Origin: an uncultured Bacteroidia bacterium
GTDB taxonomy: Bacteria; Bacteroidota; Bacteroidia; Bacteroidales; UBA932
Direction: 5' to 3'
Assembly (NCBI GenBank): GCA_902797895.1
Contig: CADBUS010000153.1
Location: 1-9,214, forward strand
DNA length: 9,214 nt
Below, one piece after another: positions 7,801 to 9,214 of the stretch. Numbering within the stretch: the stretch's first letter is position 1; each line of letters opens with the position of its first letter. A program made the translations under genes and the position numbers. The notes below the pieces were generated by a model. It ran no database searches. It was not told where the DNA came from and saw only the letters and a list, made by a program, of their open reading frames with translations.

Positions 7801-7938
7801 GTTGCCTGGGGCCTCTCAATCTCAACCTTAGTAACTTTGGTATTTGTTCCGGTGCTCTACACACTCTTTGCCGGCTTTGGATTATTGCGCAAGAGAAGGA
7901 AAGCAGGCAAGGCGGCAGCTCTTCCAAAGAAGGTTTAA
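4804..7938 (+). CDS. RND-family inner-membrane efflux pump (AcrB-like permease)
   Basis: 1044 residues, the full length for a hydrophobe/amphiphile RND pump. TM1 lies at about 12-30, the first periplasmic domain runs to about 335, TM2-TM6 follow (336-480), TM7 is at about 531-548, the second periplasmic domain runs to about 865, and TM8-TM12 close the protein. Family signatures include LPIDLFPHIEGNTIMV, FESLTYPF, and SRLRPVLMTTLTTVLGMLPL. The pump is driven by the proton motive force. In AcrB the relay uses two adjacent Asp in TM4 and a Lys in TM10; here TM4 reads GMVVDAAIVVLEN, with D399 followed by A400, and TM10 reads GIVVNNGIVLVDY, with N934 at the Lys position and D941 nearby. The single Asp-Ala pair resembles the heavy-metal CusA branch, but the rest of the protein reads as HAE-type. 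Substrates cannot be deduced. Confidence 0.96.
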   Translation: MSLFSSAVKKPITTALMFVAIAIFGIFSFITLPIDLFPHIEGNTIMVMTSYAGASASDIENNISKPIENTLNSVSYLKHISSASRENVSVVTLEFQYGRDIDVATNDVRDKLEMIKTALPDGAGNPVIFKFSSDDIPILILSVTAKESMPGLYKIMDEKIVNELARVNGVGSVSVSGIPKREIMVLCDPYKLDAYNLTIESISSTISSENRNIPAGSIEVGSNTFSMRVQKEFTGSKEIENLVVGSYNGANIYLKDVARVVDGLQERSQESYTNGEIGGMIIVQKQTGENSVRIVRKVNQLLPSLEKQLPSDIKLGVIVDTTENITRTIGSLEKTILITLFIVMLVVFFFLGRWRATIIILITIPISLLASLIYLYATGNTLNMISMSSLSIAIGMVVDAAIVVLENITSHIDRGSNPKQAAVYATNEVAMAVIASSLTTLAVFLPMTLVGGLAGIMFRQLGWMVSIVITVSTLCALALTPMMCSTMLRAQNKDKDTKWHKAIFTPINKFLDGLSSFYARLLDKSLRHKRVVVLIAALTLIGVFAVCGPMLKTEFVPEQDNGRISVTVQLPVGTRQEITRDLALELDKRWRAEFPEIIRLGLSEGSADSDNLFASMRSNGSHIISMNINLGSMENRKRSIKEISSIMMSELAEYNQIKRFNVIAGGQQGGMGGQATCQVDLYGYDFNATDEAAAKISEMFKELGVKQTVISRDDYVPEYQVDLDREKLALYGLNTATVATFLRNRINGAIASEYRESGDEYDIRVRYAPEYRQSLKDVENITVYSSTGQAIKLRELGTIVESMTPPTIQRKDRERFVSVSAPLPEGMATSDMNEAITAKIEEAGLPAGVSWKFGGTYDDQVQTFQTLGLLMVLIVILVFIVMAAQFESLTYPFVIMFAVPFAFVGVLIGLTLTGTPMSIMAMVGAVMTVGIVVNNGIVLVDYANLNRERGMGIIRAVVDSGRSRLRPVLMTTLTTVLGMLPLALGRGEGSEVWRGMGMTVAWGLSISTLVTLVFVPVLYTLFAGFGLLRKRRKAGKAAALPKKV

Positions 7939-7979
7939 GTTATCTTTAACTAATACAAAGTGTTTAATATAAGACAAAT

Positions 7980-8270
7980 ATGAAAGCAGTTTTTATAACA
8001 TATAACGAGGCACATTCAGACTCTGTATTGGAGGCTTTAGATAAATGTTTCATACGCGGCTTTACTCGTTGGGAGCAGGTTGAGGGTAGGGGAAGCCGCA
8101 GCGGTGAGCCCCATCTTGGTTCTCACGCCTGGCCTACAATGAACGCTGCCACAATAACATTTGTAGATGAAGATGCGGCCGCTCGCCTCAAAAAATACCT
8201 AAAGGAGTTGGACGAGCAAAAGCCCCAACTCGGCCTGCGCATCTTCACTTGGACCATAGATAACGATTAG
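7980..8270 (+). CDS. Small PII-like protein encoded after the RND pump
   Basis: 96 residues from ATG 7980, a complete short protein without signal peptide or membrane segment, thus cytoplasmic. The pattern matches the PII/ferredoxin-like beta-alpha-beta-beta-alpha-beta plan: KAVFITY (strand 1), HSDSVLEALDKCFIRG (helix 1), FTRWEQVEGRG (strand 2), a loop of about 17 residues at 39-55 in the T-loop position, AATITFVD (strand 3), EDAAARLKKYLKELDEQ (helix 2), and LGLRIFTWTI (strand 4). The loop contains H45 and H49, and H12 and C23 lie in the helix 1 region, so metal binding is possible. Small PII-like proteins are known beside transporters, including metal RND pumps, where they modulate or sense. 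It follows the pump by 41 bp with no obvious promoter and ends before a strong terminator, so it is probably the last gene of the operon. The fold is inferred by eye; the function is unproven. Confidence 0.8.
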   Translation: MKAVFITYNEAHSDSVLEALDKCFIRGFTRWEQVEGRGSRSGEPHLGSHAWPTMNAATITFVDEDAAARLKKYLKELDEQKPQLGLRIFTWTIDND

Positions 8271-8278
8271 TAAGGCTT

Positions 8279-9214
8279 TTAACAGCTTTTGAAAGAAGAT
8301 TCTCTCAGTTGGGAGAATCTTTTTTTGCCTAAGAAGAATTTTAAGATGATGCTGCTTTGGGTTTGACCGTATGGTTTTTGGGTGGGGGTAAGGCGAGGGG
8401 AACGGACGGAGCTTCTGCGCAGTTTGTTATAATCTTTGTGAGCACGCCATACTGCTTGGGCAAAGCTGTAATCTCCTTTGAGCAAGTAGATTGCAGCGGA
8501 AAGGCCGTCTAAGCATTTGCGTAGGAAAATCTTTGCTCCAAGCCCCCTTTGCGGCAGATTTTTCCAGAGCATAAGCAGGTTGTTGCGGTAGTTCAGATAG
8601 AGTTTGCGCGGAGAGTTGTTGGGGAGCGTTCCTCCACCCACGTGATATACTGCACTTTGCGGAACGCACCATATTTGAAGCCCCATAAGTGCCACTCTCC
8701 AGCAGAGGTCTATCTCCTCCATATGGGCAAAGAACTTTTCATCCAGACCACCGCTGCGGTGAAAAAGCTCCGCCCTTATCATAAGGCAAGCCCCTGAGGC
8801 CCAAAATACTCTTGCAGGGGTATCATACTGCCCCATATCATCCTCTATTGCAGAGAGTATCCTTCCTCTGCAGAATGGGAAACCATACCGGTCTATAAAT
8901 CCCCCTGCAGCTCCGGCATACTCAAACTGCTCCGGCTCATTACTCTGGTGTGCAACCCTCTCCAAATGGCGTGAGTAGGAGAGTATTTTGGGCTGGCAGA
9001 TGGCAACCTCTCTGCGGCTCTCCATAAACTCGGCAAGTGGAGTAAGCCAACCGTCGGGAGTGAGAATATCTGAATTGAGCAGAACATAATAATCGTATGC
9101 TCCGCTGTGGCTCTTTGTACCCTCTGCCCAAATTGAGGCGAGAGCGCGGTTGTAGCCACCGGTAAAACCGAAGTTGCTGCTAAGTTGCAACCACTTGAGA
9201 GCTACATTATTGCA
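8279..9214 (-). CDS. Family 2 glycosyltransferase, N-terminus cut by window edge
   Basis: The minus-strand frame stays open to the right edge, giving 311 residues; the true start and the first beta strand with the usual DN(G/A)S motif lie outside. The in-frame TTG at 9190 is unlikely to be the start, because the conserved segment NFGFTGGYNRAL (residues 14-25 of the fragment) normally sits about 60-80 residues into such proteins. The GT-A core is clear: YYVLLNSDI with N47-S48-D49 as the metal/nucleotide-sugar DXD equivalent, FWASGACLMIRAELF, GGLDEKFFAHMEEIDLCWR with the acidic E166-E167 and D169 expected for catalysis, and YHVGGGTLPN. This matches the WcaA/rhamnosyltransferase-like group that adds sugars to surface polysaccharide or LPS. 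The basic, helical C-terminal 110 residues fit cytoplasmic membrane association. Donor and acceptor are unknown. It converges on the efflux operon with 8 bp between stop codons. Confidence 0.93.
   Translation of the reverse strand, partial: CNNVALKWLQLSSNFGFTGGYNRALASIWAEGTKSHSGAYDYYVLLNSDILTPDGWLTPLAEFMESRREVAICQPKILSYSRHLERVAHQSNEPEQFEYAGAAGGFIDRYGFPFCRGRILSAIEDDMGQYDTPARVFWASGACLMIRAELFHRSGGLDEKFFAHMEEIDLCWRVALMGLQIWCVPQSAVYHVGGGTLPNNSPRKLYLNYRNNLLMLWKNLPQRGLGAKIFLRKCLDGLSAAIYLLKGDYSFAQAVWRAHKDYNKLRRSSVRSPRLTPTQKPYGQTQSSIILKFFLGKKRFSQLRESSFKSC
8296..8326 (+). terminator. Rho-independent terminator ending the efflux operon
   Basis: AAGATTCTC (8296-8304) pairs perfectly with GAGAATCTT (8313-8321), extended inward by a T-G wobble and a C-G pair, leaving the loop AGTT. 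A run of seven T (8320-8326) follows on the plus strand. It lies 25 bp after the stop of the PII-like gene. Read on the other strand it is followed by the weaker TTCTTTC, so it may act partly in both directions. It lies inside the last codons of the convergent glycosyltransferase gene. Confidence 0.85.

Noticed and set aside
9188..9190. TTG at 9190 as the start of the glycosyltransferase
   Set aside because: The frame stays open to the window edge, and the fragment begins in the middle of the conserved GT-A fold, so the real start lies outside.

Overview
The window looks like chromosomal DNA of a Bacteroidota bacterium, probably order Bacteroidales. The protein sequences have a Bacteroidales character, gene starts lack Shine-Dalgarno motifs and sit behind A/T-rich leaders, and the one recognisable promoter fits the Bacteroidota pattern (TAnnTTTG -7 box with a TTG-type -33 box). 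Base composition is moderate by eye. There is no transposase, tRNA, rRNA or CRISPR array. The assignment rests on reading alone; no database search was possible.

Layout. (1) Positions 1-572, minus strand: the first 190 residues of a nitrilase-superfamily (omega-amidase-like) hydrolase, cut by the left edge of the window. It carries an unusual Cys-rich insertion encoded partly by a 9-bp tandem repeat. (2) 604-1539, minus: a full-length AraC-family regulator lying 31 bp upstream of the hydrolase. (3) 1540-1679: a 140-bp divergent intergenic region with a minus-strand promoter, three copies of TGRAACAAA spaced 20 and 42 bp apart, and short inverted repeats. (4) 1680-7938, plus: a compact efflux operon in the order TetR-type regulator, TolC-like outer-membrane factor, lipoprotein membrane-fusion protein and RND inner-membrane pump. 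(5) 7980-8270, plus: a 96-residue protein that reads as a PII-like (ferredoxin-fold) small regulator, 41 bp after the pump gene. (6) 8296-8326: a strong terminator hairpin, lying inside the 3' coding end of (7) a convergent family-2 glycosyltransferase gene (8279-9214, minus), cut at its N-terminus by the right edge.

How it fits together. The RND pump, the fusion protein and the TolC channel should form one tripartite envelope efflux machine, with the TetR protein as its probable local, ligand-responsive repressor. The PII-like protein at the end of the transcript is the most interesting part: its position suggests a post-translational or metal/nucleotide-responsive regulator of the pump. The divergent AraC gene shares the control region and may regulate itself, the hydrolase, the pump operon or all three. 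The glycosyltransferase faces the operon from the other strand and is probably part of an unrelated surface-polysaccharide locus.
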